Of a stretch of 16,344 nt of DNA, positions 1 to 6,592 are shown piece after piece (the first letter of the stretch is position 1; each line of letters starts with the position of its first letter). Under the pieces are notes generated by a model. It did not search any database, was not told where the DNA came from, and saw nothing but the letters and a program-made list of their open reading frames with translations. The translations under genes and the position numbers were made by a program. The DNA comes from CAYZJD01 sp964478455 (GTDB lineage Bacteria > Acidobacteriota > Terriglobia > Bryobacterales > Bryobacteraceae). The stretch spans positions 1-16,344 of the forward strand of contig CAYZJD010000061.1 of assembly GCA_964478455.1 (NCBI GenBank). Direction: 5' to 3'.

Positions 1-379
1 GGCTGGTGTACTCGCAGTTACAGACGTCGGTGATCACAACCAGATCAGCGACTTCCCGCTTGATGGCCCGCACGGCTCGCTGCACGATGCCGTCATCGGC
101 GTAGGCGCCCGAGGCCATCTCATCCTTGGTCTCCGGGATGCCGAACAGGATGATCCCGCCGATGCCGAGCGAACGCACTTCCCTGCATTCCTTGACGATC
201 TCGTCCACCGACATCTGGTAGTTGCCCGGCATCGCGCCGATCTCGCGGCGGACCCCTTCACCGGGGCAGACGAACAACGGATAGATGAACTGTGACGGTT
301 CCAGATGCGTCTCGCGGACCAGCCGTCGCAAGGGCTCGGTGGCCCGGAGCCGCCTCATGCGATGGGTTGGGAATGCCAT
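1..379 (-). CDS. hemB: Porphobilinogen synthase (delta-aminolevulinic acid dehydratase), N-terminal part, cut by window edge
   Basis: HemB condenses two 5-aminolevulinate molecules into porphobilinogen, the second common step of tetrapyrrole synthesis, in the cytoplasm. About 126 residues are visible on the minus strand and the frame is open to base 1. The start at 379 gives MAFPTHRMRRLRATEPLRRL, which fits the usual HemB opening (FPTHR-RRLR) better than the internal ATG at 358. Further family blocks follow: YPLFVCPGEG, SVDEIVKECREVRSLGI, GIPETKDEMASGAYADDGIVQRA and VVITDVCNCEYTS. The DVCNCEYTS block holds two of the three cysteines of the zinc-binding site found in the Zn-dependent HemB class; the third would lie beyond the edge. 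No clear Shine-Dalgarno precedes the start. The gene diverges from mscL across a 144-nt gap. Identity is near certain; the exact start is less so. Confidence 0.95.
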   Translation of the reverse strand, partial: MAFPTHRMRRLRATEPLRRLVRETHLEPSQFIYPLFVCPGEGVRREIGAMPGNYQMSVDEIVKECREVRSLGIGGIILFGIPETKDEMASGAYADDGIVQRAVRAIKREVADLVVITDVCNCEYTS

Positions 380-441
380 AAGACCCAAGGATGGCACAAA
401 GCGGCGGGCCGCGCCCGGAGGCGGCGGCCGTGAAGAAAGAT

Positions 442-471
442 CTGGCATTCCCTGCGCCGCCACATCATAAT
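442..471 (+). promoter_or_regulatory. Candidate mscL promoter
   Basis: A -35-like CTGGCA (442-447) and a -10-like CATAAT (466-471) are separated by 18 nt. They would start transcription near 478, giving a leader of about 45 nt that includes the strong mscL ribosome binding site. This is a pattern match only. It lies in the 144-nt hemB/mscL divergent gap. Confidence 0.4.
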
Positions 472-523
472 TGTCTGGCTGCCAAACATGACGGGCGGTT
501 CTGATTGTTGGCGAGGAGGAACA

Positions 524-955
524 ATGCTCAAAGAGTTCAGAGAGTTCGCGATGAAAGGGAGCATGCTCGACCTGGCCGTCGGGCTGATCATCGGCGCGGC
601 CTTCGGCAAGATCGTCACGTCGCTGGTCGGAGATATCCTCACTCCGGTCCTCGGTCTGCTCCTCGGCAAGGTGGATTTCTCCAACCTGTTCGTGAGCCTG
701 TCTGGCCAGCAATACGCAACGCTGGCAACCGCCAAGCAGGCGGGTGCGGCCACGCTCAACTACGGGATCTTTCTGCAAGCGATCTTCGATTTCATCATTG
801 TGGCGTTCGCGCTGTTCCTGGTGATCAAGCAGGTCAACCGGCTGAAGCGCGCGCCCGCGCCGGCGCCGCCCGACAGCAAGACGTGCCCGTTCTGCGTGAC
901 GAGCATCCCGATCAAGGCGACCCGCTGCCCGCAGTGCACCTCGCAGCTTGCCTGA
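524..955 (+). CDS. mscL: Large-conductance mechanosensitive channel MscL with C-terminal zinc ribbon
   Basis: MscL is a homopentameric inner-membrane channel that opens under membrane tension during hypo-osmotic shock. The start at 524 gives MLKEFREFAMKGSMLDLAVG, which matches the canonical N-terminal amphipathic helix. It is preceded by AGGAGGA at 514-520. An upstream in-frame ATG at 488 would add 12 residues unlike the family and sits before the RBS, so it is rejected. TM1 (about residues 15-45) carries the family block VGLIIGAAFGKIVTSLVGDILTP; the periplasmic loop follows; TM2 is around GIFLQAIFDFIIVAFALFLVIK. In place of the usual C-terminal helix bundle there is a proline-rich linker and a CPFC-x10-CPQC ribbon (Cys121, 124, 135, 138). 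Total length is 143 residues, normal for the family. Function is certain; the role of the metal-binding tail is unknown. Confidence 0.97.
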   Translation: MLKEFREFAMKGSMLDLAVGLIIGAAFGKIVTSLVGDILTPVLGLLLGKVDFSNLFVSLSGQQYATLATAKQAGAATLNYGIFLQAIFDFIIVAFALFLVIKQVNRLKRAPAPAPPDSKTCPFCVTSIPIKATRCPQCTSQLA

Positions 956-972
956 GCGGGCGCAGGGGCGCG

Positions 973-1032
973 GGTGGAGCGCGCAGTCTTGCGCGCCACG
1001 CCGGCATTGCGGGCCTGGCGGCCCACTCCACC
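973..1032. repeat. Nested inverted-repeat (hairpin cluster) element between mscL and acyP
   Basis: Three inverted repeats are nested in 60 nt. An outer pair GGTGGAG (973-979) / CTCCACC (1026-1032) is perfect. Inside it, GCGCGCA (979-985) / TGCGCGC (990-996) closes a GTCT loop, and GGGCC (1011-1015) / GGCCC (1020-1024) closes a TGGC loop. It begins 18 nt after the mscL stop and has no T-run after it. It could be a factor-assisted terminator, an mRNA 3'-end stabiliser or a REP-like dispersed element. Only one copy is present in this window. Confidence 0.55.
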
Positions 1033-1082
1033 GTGGAGGCTCTGCATTCGGAAATATAGGATGAAAAACTCCAGACGCGGCG

Positions 1083-1100
1083 TGACATAATTGGTCGGTG
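1083..1100 (+). promoter_or_regulatory. Candidate extended -10 promoter abutting the acyP start
   Basis: The bases TGACATAAT (1083-1091) read as an extended -10 (TG-n-CATAAT). Exactly 6 nt separate the hexamer from the GTG start codon at 1098, so the predicted transcription start coincides with the start codon. No convincing -35 and no Shine-Dalgarno are visible. This suggests a leaderless transcript and the head of the acyP-to-rplI cluster. Confidence 0.45.
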
Positions 1101-1391
1101 TCCAAGGACAGAGCGTCCGGAACCACCGTAGGCCGGCGCTATTTCGTTCGCGGCTTGGTTCAAGGTGTGGGCTACCGTTATTTCGTCGAGCACCATGCGC
1201 ACGAACTCGGCCTTACCGGCTACGCCCGCAACCTCGACGATGGCCGGGTCGAAGTCTACGTCGTGGGCCGTCCCGACCAACTCGCCGAACTGGCCGGCAT
1301 GCTGCGGAAAGGGCCGCGCTGGGCCGAGGTCCGAAGCGTCGAGGAGCAGGAAGCCCCGGTGCTAAAATACTGGGGTTTCCGCATCGAATGA
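1098..1391 (+). CDS. acyP: Acylphosphatase
   Basis: This 97-residue protein is expected to hydrolyse acyl phosphates such as 1,3-bisphosphoglycerate and acetyl phosphate in the cytoplasm. The family signature is clear: VRGLVQGVGYRYFV with the phosphate-binding Arg27, then GYARNLDDGRVEVYVVG with the catalytic Asn45. The length matches the usual 90-100 residues. The start is GTG, chosen because it leads directly into the domain and lies 6 nt after a -10-like sequence. There is no ribosome binding site, which fits leaderless translation. The stop is 4 nt before apt, so the two are probably cotranscribed. The physiological substrate cannot be read from the sequence. Confidence 0.93.
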   Translation: MSKDRASGTTVGRRYFVRGLVQGVGYRYFVEHHAHELGLTGYARNLDDGRVEVYVVGRPDQLAELAGMLRKGPRWAEVRSVEEQEAPVLKYWGFRIE

Positions 1392-1395
1392 CTTC

Positions 1396-1917
1396 ATGGA
1401 ACATCTGAAGAAACTGATCCGCGAGGTGCCGGACTGGCCCAAGCCGGGCATTCTTTTTTACGACATCACCACTCTTCTCAAGGACGCCACCGGCCTGAAG
1501 GCCGTCATTGATGCCTTCCGGGCGAAGTATCAGAACGCCGGCGTAGACCTCGTGCTTGGCATCGAGGCCCGCGGCTTTATCTTCGCCCCCGCCTTGGCCT
1601 ATACGCTGGGTGTCGGCTTTGTCCCGGTCCGCAAGCCGAAGAAGCTGCCGGCGGAAACGGTCCGCGAGGAGTACCAGCTCGAATACGGAACCGACAGCGT
1701 CGAGATCCACGAGGACGCCATCCGGCCCGGACAGAAAGTGCTCCTGGTGGATGACCTGCTCGCCACCGGAGGCACCGCGGCTGCCGTCACGCGGCTGATT
1801 GAGAAGCTTGGCGGGGTGGTTGCCGGCGTCGGCTTCGTGGTCGAACTCGATTTCCTGCACGGCCGCGACAAGCTGGCCGGTTACGACGTCTACTCGCTGT
1901 TGCATTACGACAAATGA
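1396..1917 (+). CDS. apt: Adenine phosphoribosyltransferase
   Basis: APT converts adenine and PRPP to AMP and pyrophosphate (purine salvage, cytoplasm). The 173-residue length is typical. It opens with LKKLIREVPDWPKPGILFYDIT, the family N-terminus. It carries VLGIEARGFIFAPALA and the PRPP-binding loop VLLVDDLLATGGTAAA, and ends with the hood-like region GVGFVVELDFLHGRDKL. No strong Shine-Dalgarno precedes the ATG, which lies 4 nt after the acyP stop, so translation is probably coupled. The stop overlaps the ispE start in an ATGA. Its substrate PRPP is made by the prs gene two positions downstream, which makes the linkage metabolically sensible. Confidence 0.97.
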   Translation: MEHLKKLIREVPDWPKPGILFYDITTLLKDATGLKAVIDAFRAKYQNAGVDLVLGIEARGFIFAPALAYTLGVGFVPVRKPKKLPAETVREEYQLEYGTDSVEIHEDAIRPGQKVLLVDDLLATGGTAAAVTRLIEKLGGVVAGVGFVVELDFLHGRDKLAGYDVYSLLHYDK

Positions 1918-2876
1918 CCGGCCCGCCGCGCCGCGCACGCGTTCGCGCGTTTGCCAAGCTCAACCTTGGATTGAAGGTGCTCGGCAAGCGCCCCGACGGC
2001 TATCACGAGCTGCGAACCGTCCTTCAGACCATCGACCTCGCCGACACCATCGAGCTCGACTTCACGCCCGCTCGCTCCACGACCATCAACCTCACGTCGG
2101 TTCCCGAGATCCGGGACAACCTCGTGGCGCGCGCCGCCGGCCTCGTTTTGGACGCGACTCGCTCCAGCGGAAGGCTGGCCATGCGCCTCACCAAGCGCAT
2201 CCCAATGGGGGCCGGCCTTGGCGGCGGGTCCAGCGACGCCGCCGCGGTCCTGCTGGCGCTGCCGGTCCTGACTGGCAAACGCCTCCCGGCCGCCGAGCAG
2301 CTTCGCCTGGCCGCGTCGCTTGGCAGTGACGTGCCCTTCTTCTTGCTCGGCGGGACCGCGGTCGGGCTCGGCCGCGGCGAAGAACTCTACCCCCTTCCCG
2401 ATGCCGCGCCATTCCACGGAGTGCTGGTCGCGCCCGGGATTCACGTTTCGACCGCGCAGGCGTACGCCGCGCTCGGCCGCGAATTGACTTTGCTTCCGCC
2501 GCCAGATATCCTAAGTGTTTTCCAGTCTTGTGTTTGGGCTTCAGGACTGGGTACGCCGTCCCGCGCGTGGCCGGCGCCGGTGGAAAACGACTTCGAAGAG
2601 GCCGTTTTCCGGCAGCACCCTCGGCTGAGGTCGATCAAAAGGAAGCTGAAGCAGATGGGAGCGGAGCCGGCCTTGCTGACCGGCAGTGGCTCCGCGCTGT
2701 TCGGAGTGTTCGGTTCCCCCGTCCGGTCCAAAGGAGCCCTTCGATTGTTTGAGGAGGAGCAGGTATTCACGATTGCGTCCGTAAGCCGGGCGCGCTACCG
2801 GGCGTCTTGGTGGCGCAACCTCCGGGCGCACATTGACGAACGAACATGGCCGCCTCAAAGCCGGTACTCGCGATGA
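1914..2876 (+). CDS. ispE: 4-diphosphocytidyl-2-C-methyl-D-erythritol kinase
   Basis: IspE phosphorylates CDP-ME at the 2-hydroxyl with ATP, a step of the MEP (non-mevalonate) isoprenoid pathway. It is a GHMP-superfamily kinase. All three motifs are visible: FAKLNLGLKVLGKRPDGYHEL near the N-terminus (Lys15), the ATP-binding MGAGLGGGSSDAAAVL, and the C-terminal LLTGSGSALFGVF. At 320 residues it is slightly longer than usual, with a basic, low-similarity C-terminal tail (about the last 30 residues). The ATG at 1914 overlaps the apt stop (ATGA), and its own TGA at 2874-2876 overlaps the preferred prs ATG in the same way, indicating translational coupling on both sides. Confidence 0.96.
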   Translation: MTGPPRRARVRAFAKLNLGLKVLGKRPDGYHELRTVLQTIDLADTIELDFTPARSTTINLTSVPEIRDNLVARAAGLVLDATRSSGRLAMRLTKRIPMGAGLGGGSSDAAAVLLALPVLTGKRLPAAEQLRLAASLGSDVPFFLLGGTAVGLGRGEELYPLPDAAPFHGVLVAPGIHVSTAQAYAALGRELTLLPPPDILSVFQSCVWASGLGTPSRAWPAPVENDFEEAVFRQHPRLRSIKRKLKQMGAEPALLTGSGSALFGVFGSPVRSKGALRLFEEEQVFTIASVSRARYRASWWRNLRAHIDERTWPPQSRYSR

Positions 2877-3817
2877 GTTTCGATCGTTTGAAGGTTTTCT
2901 CTGGCAACGCCAACCGTCCGCTGGCGGAGGAAATCTGCGCCTGTCTCGGAGGCCGGCTCGGCGAAGCGCTCGTGAAGTCGTTCTCCGACGGCGAAATCTA
3001 CGTGCAGATCCGGGAGAACGTCCGCGGCGCTGACGTCTTCGTGGTACAGCCCACGTGCACTCCCGTCGAGCGGCACCTGTTCGAGCTGCTGCTGATGATC
3101 GATGCGCTGAAGCGCGCCTCGGCCGACCGGATCACGGCGGTGCTCCCCTACTATGGTTACGCCCGCCAGGACCGCAAGGACAAGCCGCGGGTGCCGATTT
3201 CGGCCAAGCTCGTCGCCAGCCTGCTGGAGCGCGCCGGCGCCGACCGGATTCTTGCCCTGGACTTGCATGCGGCCCAGATCCAAGGGTTTTTTGACATCCC
3301 GGTCGATCATCTTTTCGCCGCCCCGGTGATGATCGAAGACTTCGGCTCGGCCGAGCGCGAGAACCTGACGGTCGTCTCGCCGGATGCCGGCGGAGTGGAG
3401 CGGGCGCGGGCGTTCGCCAAGCGGCTGAAGGCGCCGCTGGCCATCATCGATAAGCGCCGGGAAGAAGTGAACGTGGCCGAGGTGATGCACATCATCGGCC
3501 GGGTCCGAAACCGGCGCTGCCTGATCGTGGACGACCTGATTGACACCGCCGGCACGCTGGTCAACGCCGCTGCCGCGCTGTTGAAACAGGGGGCGGCCAG
3601 CGTCGCCGCCTGCGCCGCCCACGCCGTCTTGTCAGGGCCGGCGGTCGAGCGCATCGAGGGTTCCGGCCTGAAGGAGGTCATCTTCACCAACTCCATCCCT
3701 TTGCGGGAGGAGGCCCGCCGGTGTTCGAAGATCCGCGTGCTGTCCGTTGCGCCGTTGCTTGCCCGGGCTGTTCAGTCCATTCACGAGGAGACCTCGGTCA
3801 GCACGTTGTTTGTATGA
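2873..3817 (+). CDS. prs: Ribose-phosphate pyrophosphokinase (PRPP synthetase)
   Basis: PRPP synthetase transfers pyrophosphate from ATP to ribose 5-phosphate, supplying purine, pyrimidine, histidine and tryptophan synthesis and the apt reaction encoded upstream. The start at 2873 gives MSFDRLKVFSGNANRPLAEE, 314 residues, a normal length. It also makes an ATGA overlap with ispE like the other junctions. An in-frame ATG at 2846 would add 9 residues and remains possible. Visible family features are SFSDGEIYVQIRENVRG, the catalytic flexible-loop region YGYARQDRKDKPRVPISAK, DLHAAQIQGFFDIPVDHL, VVSPDAGGVERAR and the PRPP-binding loop CLIVDDLIDTAGT. Identity is certain. Confidence 0.97.
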   Translation: MSFDRLKVFSGNANRPLAEEICACLGGRLGEALVKSFSDGEIYVQIRENVRGADVFVVQPTCTPVERHLFELLLMIDALKRASADRITAVLPYYGYARQDRKDKPRVPISAKLVASLLERAGADRILALDLHAAQIQGFFDIPVDHLFAAPVMIEDFGSAERENLTVVSPDAGGVERARAFAKRLKAPLAIIDKRREEVNVAEVMHIIGRVRNRRCLIVDDLIDTAGTLVNAAAALLKQGAASVAACAAHAVLSGPAVERIEGSGLKEVIFTNSIPLREEARRCSKIRVLSVAPLLARAVQSIHEETSVSTLFV

Positions 3818-3881
3818 GAGTTACAGCCGGGCGCCGCAGCCCACGTCCATCGGACCTGCGTCCCGGCAAAAGGAGTCTGAG

Positions 3882-4565
3882 ATGAGGAAAGACATCACGG
3901 TGACCGCCGAAGTACGCGCGACGCGCGGCAAGAGCGAGGCCCGCCGCCTGCGGGGGCGCGGCCTTGTTCCCGTCGTCCTGTATGGCTCCGGCAAGGATAC
4001 GGTGGTTCTGTCGGCCAGTCCGAAGGAGATTGTTCGGATTCTGGAATCCAAGACCGGCCATAACACGATCTTCAACCTCGACGTCCAGGCGGGCGAGACG
4101 ACGCCGGCCATGATCGTCGATTGGCAGTTCGATCCGGTCAAGGACACGCTGCTGCACGCCGACTTGAAGCGGATCGACCTCAGCAAACGGCTGCGGGTCA
4201 TGATCCCCGTGCACATGCACGGCGACCCAAAGGGCGTCAAACAGCAGGGCGGCCTGCTCGAAATCGTCACCCGCGAGATCGAGATCGAATGCCTTCCGGA
4301 CGACATCCCCGAGCACCTGACCTTGGAGGTAACCGACCTGATGATCGGCCAGACCAAGCGCGCCTCCGATGTTCCCCTCGTCGGTTCGATGAAGTTGTTA
4401 AGCCCGCCGGACGCTGTCGTTGCTCACGTTATCGCGCTGCGCGTCCACGAGGCCGAAGCGGCGCCCGCCGCCGAGGCTGCCCCAGCCGCCGCGCCGGCTG
4501 AGCCCGAGGTGATCAAGAAGGGCAAGAAGGAAGAAGAGGGCGCCAGCGAGGAGAAGAAAAAGTAG
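3882..4565 (+). CDS. rplY: 50S ribosomal protein bL25 (long, Ctc-type)
   Basis: bL25 binds 5S rRNA in the large subunit. This is the two-domain Ctc/TL5-type form. Residues 1 to about 90 form the RNA-binding L25 domain (TAEVRATRGKSEARRLRGRGLVPVVLYG). Residues about 95-185 form the beta domain (HADLKRIDLSKRLRVMIPVH, EIECLPDDIPEHLTLEV). The tail of about 40 residues is low-complexity Ala/Glu then Lys/Glu rich, common in this form. The start at 3882 is set by AGGAG at 3871-3875. The longer open frame running back into prs has no family match and is not used. The protein has 227 residues. The prs-rplY-pth linkage is common in bacteria and supports the call. Confidence 0.96.
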   Translation: MRKDITVTAEVRATRGKSEARRLRGRGLVPVVLYGSGKDTVVLSASPKEIVRILESKTGHNTIFNLDVQAGETTPAMIVDWQFDPVKDTLLHADLKRIDLSKRLRVMIPVHMHGDPKGVKQQGGLLEIVTREIEIECLPDDIPEHLTLEVTDLMIGQTKRASDVPLVGSMKLLSPPDAVVAHVIALRVHEAEAAPAAEAAPAAAPAEPEVIKKGKKEEEGASEEKKK

Positions 4566-4610
4566 ATGGCTGGTTGGCTGTGGCCGGTGGTTGTTGGAGG
4601 GTGACCGCCT

Positions 4611-5228
4611 ATGCCGGCGGCATCCGAGCCGCAGCCTTCCCCGCGCCTCGTGGTGGGATTGGGAAATCCCGGGCGAGAGTACCAGGACACGCCGCACAAC
4701 CTGGGCTTCCTGGTCGTTGACCGGCTGGCGGACAGGTATGGCATCCGCCTCAGGCGGAAAGAATGCATGGCGCTGGTGGGCGCCGGCCGGATCGAGGGTA
4801 TTCCGGTTCTGCTGGCCAAGCCGCAAACGTATATGAACCTCAGCGGCCATTCGGTGAAGGCTCTGGTTGAGAAGCACGAAGTGCCGGTCGAGAACCTCGT
4901 CCTCATTTACGACGACCTCGACCTTCCGTGGACGGCCCTGCGCATCCGGGCCAGCGGTTCGGCCGGCGGCCACCACGGCGTCGAGTCCGTGAGCCGGTCG
5001 ATCGGCTCGACGGGCTTCCCGCGCGTGCGGCTCGGGATCGCCGGCTTCAAGGTCGGCGACGGGGCGGCCTACGTGCTCGCGGCCTTTCGCCGCGCGCAGA
5101 AGAAGGATCTGGACGAGCTGTTGGACTACGCGGTCCAGGCAGTCTCGTCCTTGATTTCCGAGGGCGTCGCAAAGTCCATGACGAGATTCAATCGTCGCGC
5201 CCGAGGTGAACAGACAGAGGAAGAATGA
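4611..5228 (+). CDS. pth: Peptidyl-tRNA hydrolase
   Basis: Pth releases tRNA from peptidyl-tRNAs that drop off the ribosome. The protein has 205 residues. Family motifs are visible: VVGLGNPGREYQDTPHNLGF with Asn19 and the catalytic His29, KPQTYMNLSGHSVK, the IYDDLDLP aspartate block, and SAGGHHGVESV. The ATG at 4611 follows GGAGG at 4596-4600, and the N-terminal 10 residues before the domain are unstructured. The stop overlaps the rpsF start (ATGA at 5225-5228). Its place between two ribosomal protein genes fits its translation-quality role. Confidence 0.97.
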   Translation: MPAASEPQPSPRLVVGLGNPGREYQDTPHNLGFLVVDRLADRYGIRLRRKECMALVGAGRIEGIPVLLAKPQTYMNLSGHSVKALVEKHEVPVENLVLIYDDLDLPWTALRIRASGSAGGHHGVESVSRSIGSTGFPRVRLGIAGFKVGDGAAYVLAAFRRAQKKDLDELLDYAVQAVSSLISEGVAKSMTRFNRRARGEQTEEE

Positions 5229-5644
5229 GAATCTATGAAGAGTTGTTTATTGTCAGGCCCAACGCCGCCGAGGAGGAGGTCGACCAGTACGTCGAGCAGA
5301 TCAGCCAGGTCGTCTCCGGCTCGGGCGGCGCAGTGGACAAGATCGAAAAATGGGGCGTCCGGAAGCTCGCCTACAGCGTGGCTAAGTACGAGGAGGGCTA
5401 CTATGTCCTGATTCAGTTCCGGTCGGCTCCGCCGGCGGTTCGCGAAATCGAGCGCCGTATGCGCGTTTCCGACCTCGTGTTGAAGTTTCTCACCGTGCGC
5501 ATCGACGAGCGGTTGAAGCGCATCGAGAAGCGCAGGAAACGGAGGGAGCTGCGCGCCGCCCGCAAGCCGGCCGCCGCCCCCATGCCGCAGGCGCCGGCCG
5601 CCGAGGAGATCATGGCCCGGTCCGCCGGGGAGGGAAAGGAGTAA
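5225..5644 (+). CDS. rpsF: 30S ribosomal protein bS6
   Basis: bS6 pairs with bS18 on the platform of the small subunit. Residues 1 to about 96 form the classic S6 fold: MRIYEELFIVRPNA, KWGVRKLAYSVAKYEEGYYVLIQF, REIERRMRVSDLVLKFLTVR. The remaining roughly 43 residues are a basic, then Ala/Pro/Glu-rich tail; such tails vary between phyla. The ATG overlaps the pth stop, and a purine-rich GAGGAAGA sits just upstream inside pth. No ssb gene lies between rpsF and rpsR, unlike in many bacteria. No room exists upstream for the known S6:S18 leader motif, since pth coding sequence runs up to the start. Confidence 0.97.
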   Translation: MRIYEELFIVRPNAAEEEVDQYVEQISQVVSGSGGAVDKIEKWGVRKLAYSVAKYEEGYYVLIQFRSAPPAVREIERRMRVSDLVLKFLTVRIDERLKRIEKRRKRRELRAARKPAAAPMPQAPAAEEIMARSAGEGKE

Positions 5645-5650
5645 AACGTC

Positions 5651-5950
5651 ATGGCCGAACCCAGAGGAAGACCCATCGCCGCGTCCCAGCGGCCAACGGG
5701 AACCGACAAGGCGATCGCCGGTTCCAAGAAGCAGTACTTCCGCCGGAAAAAGGTCTGCCGCTTCTGCGTCGATAAAATCGACGATGTCAACTACAAGGAC
5801 GTCAAGCTGCTTTCCGCGTTCATTTCCGAGCGCGGCAAGATCGTTCCGCGGCGCCTGTCCGGTGTGTGCACGCCGCACCAGCGGAGATTGAGCGAGGCCA
5901 TCAAGCAGGCGCGCAATATCGCCCTGCTGCCGTTCGCGTCCCCGGTTTAG
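5651..5950 (+). CDS. rpsR: 30S ribosomal protein bS18, zinc-binding form
   Basis: bS18 is the partner of bS6 on the 30S platform. The 99-residue protein has a roughly 27-residue flexible basic N-terminus, then FRRKKVCRFCVDKIDDVNYKD and RGKIVPRRLSGVCTPHQRRL. Cys36, Cys39, Cys73 and His76 form the C-x2-C...C-x2-H set of zinc-binding (C+) S18 proteins. The start is fixed by AAAGGAG at 5635-5641. Six nt separate it from rpsF. The 100 nt after its stop hold the rplI leader described separately. Confidence 0.97.
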   Translation: MAEPRGRPIAASQRPTGTDKAIAGSKKQYFRRKKVCRFCVDKIDDVNYKDVKLLSAFISERGKIVPRRLSGVCTPHQRRLSEAIKQARNIALLPFASPV

Positions 5951-5994
5951 ATCCTGTGGGGACTGACAAGACGGAGTCTTATCCTACGTGGGGT

Positions 5995-6043
5995 AAGTCT
6001 CCTGACTTGCCTCAGCAGGCGTCTCTCCCGGGATCAGGAGATT
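5995..6043 (+). promoter_or_regulatory. Candidate RBS-sequestering leader structure for rplI
   Basis: The segment 5996-6005 (AGTCTCCTGA) can pair over 10 bp, one of them G-U, with 6034-6043 (TCAGGAGATT). The second arm contains the rplI Shine-Dalgarno AGGAG (6036-6040). The first arm can instead form a competing local hairpin, AAGTC (5995-5999) / GACTT (6004-6008), with a TCCT tetraloop. A third small hairpin, AAGAC-GGA-GTCTT, lies at 5968-5980. The pairings are read directly from the sequence; a regulatory role, for example ribosomal-protein feedback, is inference. Confidence 0.45.
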
Positions 6044-6050
6044 GCTGACC

Positions 6051-6497
6051 ATGGAAATCATACTCAGAGAAGACATCGATAAGCTCGGGCATCGCGGCCA
6101 GATCGTGAAAGTCTCCGACGGCTATGCCCGCAATTACCTTCTGCCGCGGCGCCTGGCCGTGGCGGCCACCGAGGCCAACAAGAAGATCATCGAGCAGGAG
6201 CGCCTGGCGCACGTCCGCCGCGAGGCCAAGGAGCAGGGAGATGCGATGGACCTCGGCAGGCTGCTGGGCGGCGTCTCCGTGACCATCAAGCAGAAAGCCG
6301 GCGAGCAGGATCAGCTTTTCGGTTCCGTCACCGCCAAGGACATTGCCGAAGCTCTCGAGCAGCAGGGATTCACGATTGACCGTCGCAAGATCCATCTCGA
6401 TGACCCCATCAAGCAACTGGGAGAGTACAAGGTCCCCCTCCGGCTCCACCGGGAAGTGATTGTCGAGATCGGCGTGAGCGTCGTCAAGGAGGAATAG
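6051..6497 (+). CDS. rplI: 50S ribosomal protein bL9
   Basis: bL9 is a two-domain protein that binds 23S rRNA near the L1 stalk base. The N-domain signature is MEIILREDIDKLGHRGQIVKVSDGYARNYLLPRRLA. A long connecting helix follows (residues about 45-75, EANKKIIEQERLAHVRREAKEQ), then the C-domain (GSVTAKDIAEALEQQGFTIDRRKI, EVIVEIGVSVV). It has 148 residues, exactly the family length. The ATG at 6051 lies 10 nt after AGGAG (6036-6040); a TTG at 6042 in the same frame is too close to the RBS and is not used. It is the last gene of the ribosomal cluster. Confidence 0.97.
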   Translation: MEIILREDIDKLGHRGQIVKVSDGYARNYLLPRRLAVAATEANKKIIEQERLAHVRREAKEQGDAMDLGRLLGGVSVTIKQKAGEQDQLFGSVTAKDIAEALEQQGFTIDRRKIHLDDPIKQLGEYKVPLRLHREVIVEIGVSVVKEE

Positions 6498-6501
6498 CCC
6501 A

Positions 6502-6550
6502 GGAGCGGCTCTAGCTGCCCCCGCCTTCCTGCTTGCGGCAGGCGCGCTCC
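6502..6550 (+). terminator. Candidate hairpin end of the ribosomal cluster (no U-tract)
   Basis: GGAGCG (6502-6507) is complementary to CGCTCC (6545-6550), enclosing a perfect inner hairpin CCTGC-TTGCG-GCAGG (6528-6542). It starts 5 nt after the rplI stop. No T-run follows, so it would be at best a non-canonical terminator or a 3'-end stabiliser. Confidence 0.35.
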
Positions 6551-6592
6551 GGACGGCGCCACACGAGGGAGGCCCCCGTGTTCCTCAGAAGA

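Noticed and set aside
488..523. Upstream in-frame ATG for mscL
   Set aside because: The strong AGGAGGA at 514-520 lies after it and serves the ATG at 524, where the canonical N-terminus begins.
2846..2872. Upstream ATG start for prs
   Set aside because: It would add 9 residues with no RBS. The ATG at 2873 overlaps the ispE stop as ATGA, as at two other junctions. It cannot be excluded outright.
3747..3881. 45-residue N-terminal extension of bL25 reaching back into prs
   Set aside because: AGGAG at 3871-3875 points to the ATG at 3882, where the L25 domain begins; the extension overlaps the prs coding sequence out of frame.
5100..5224. S6:S18-binding leader motif upstream of rpsF
   Set aside because: This stretch is the conserved 3' end of pth with an ATGA overlap; I could not see the expected structured CCG-bearing stem.
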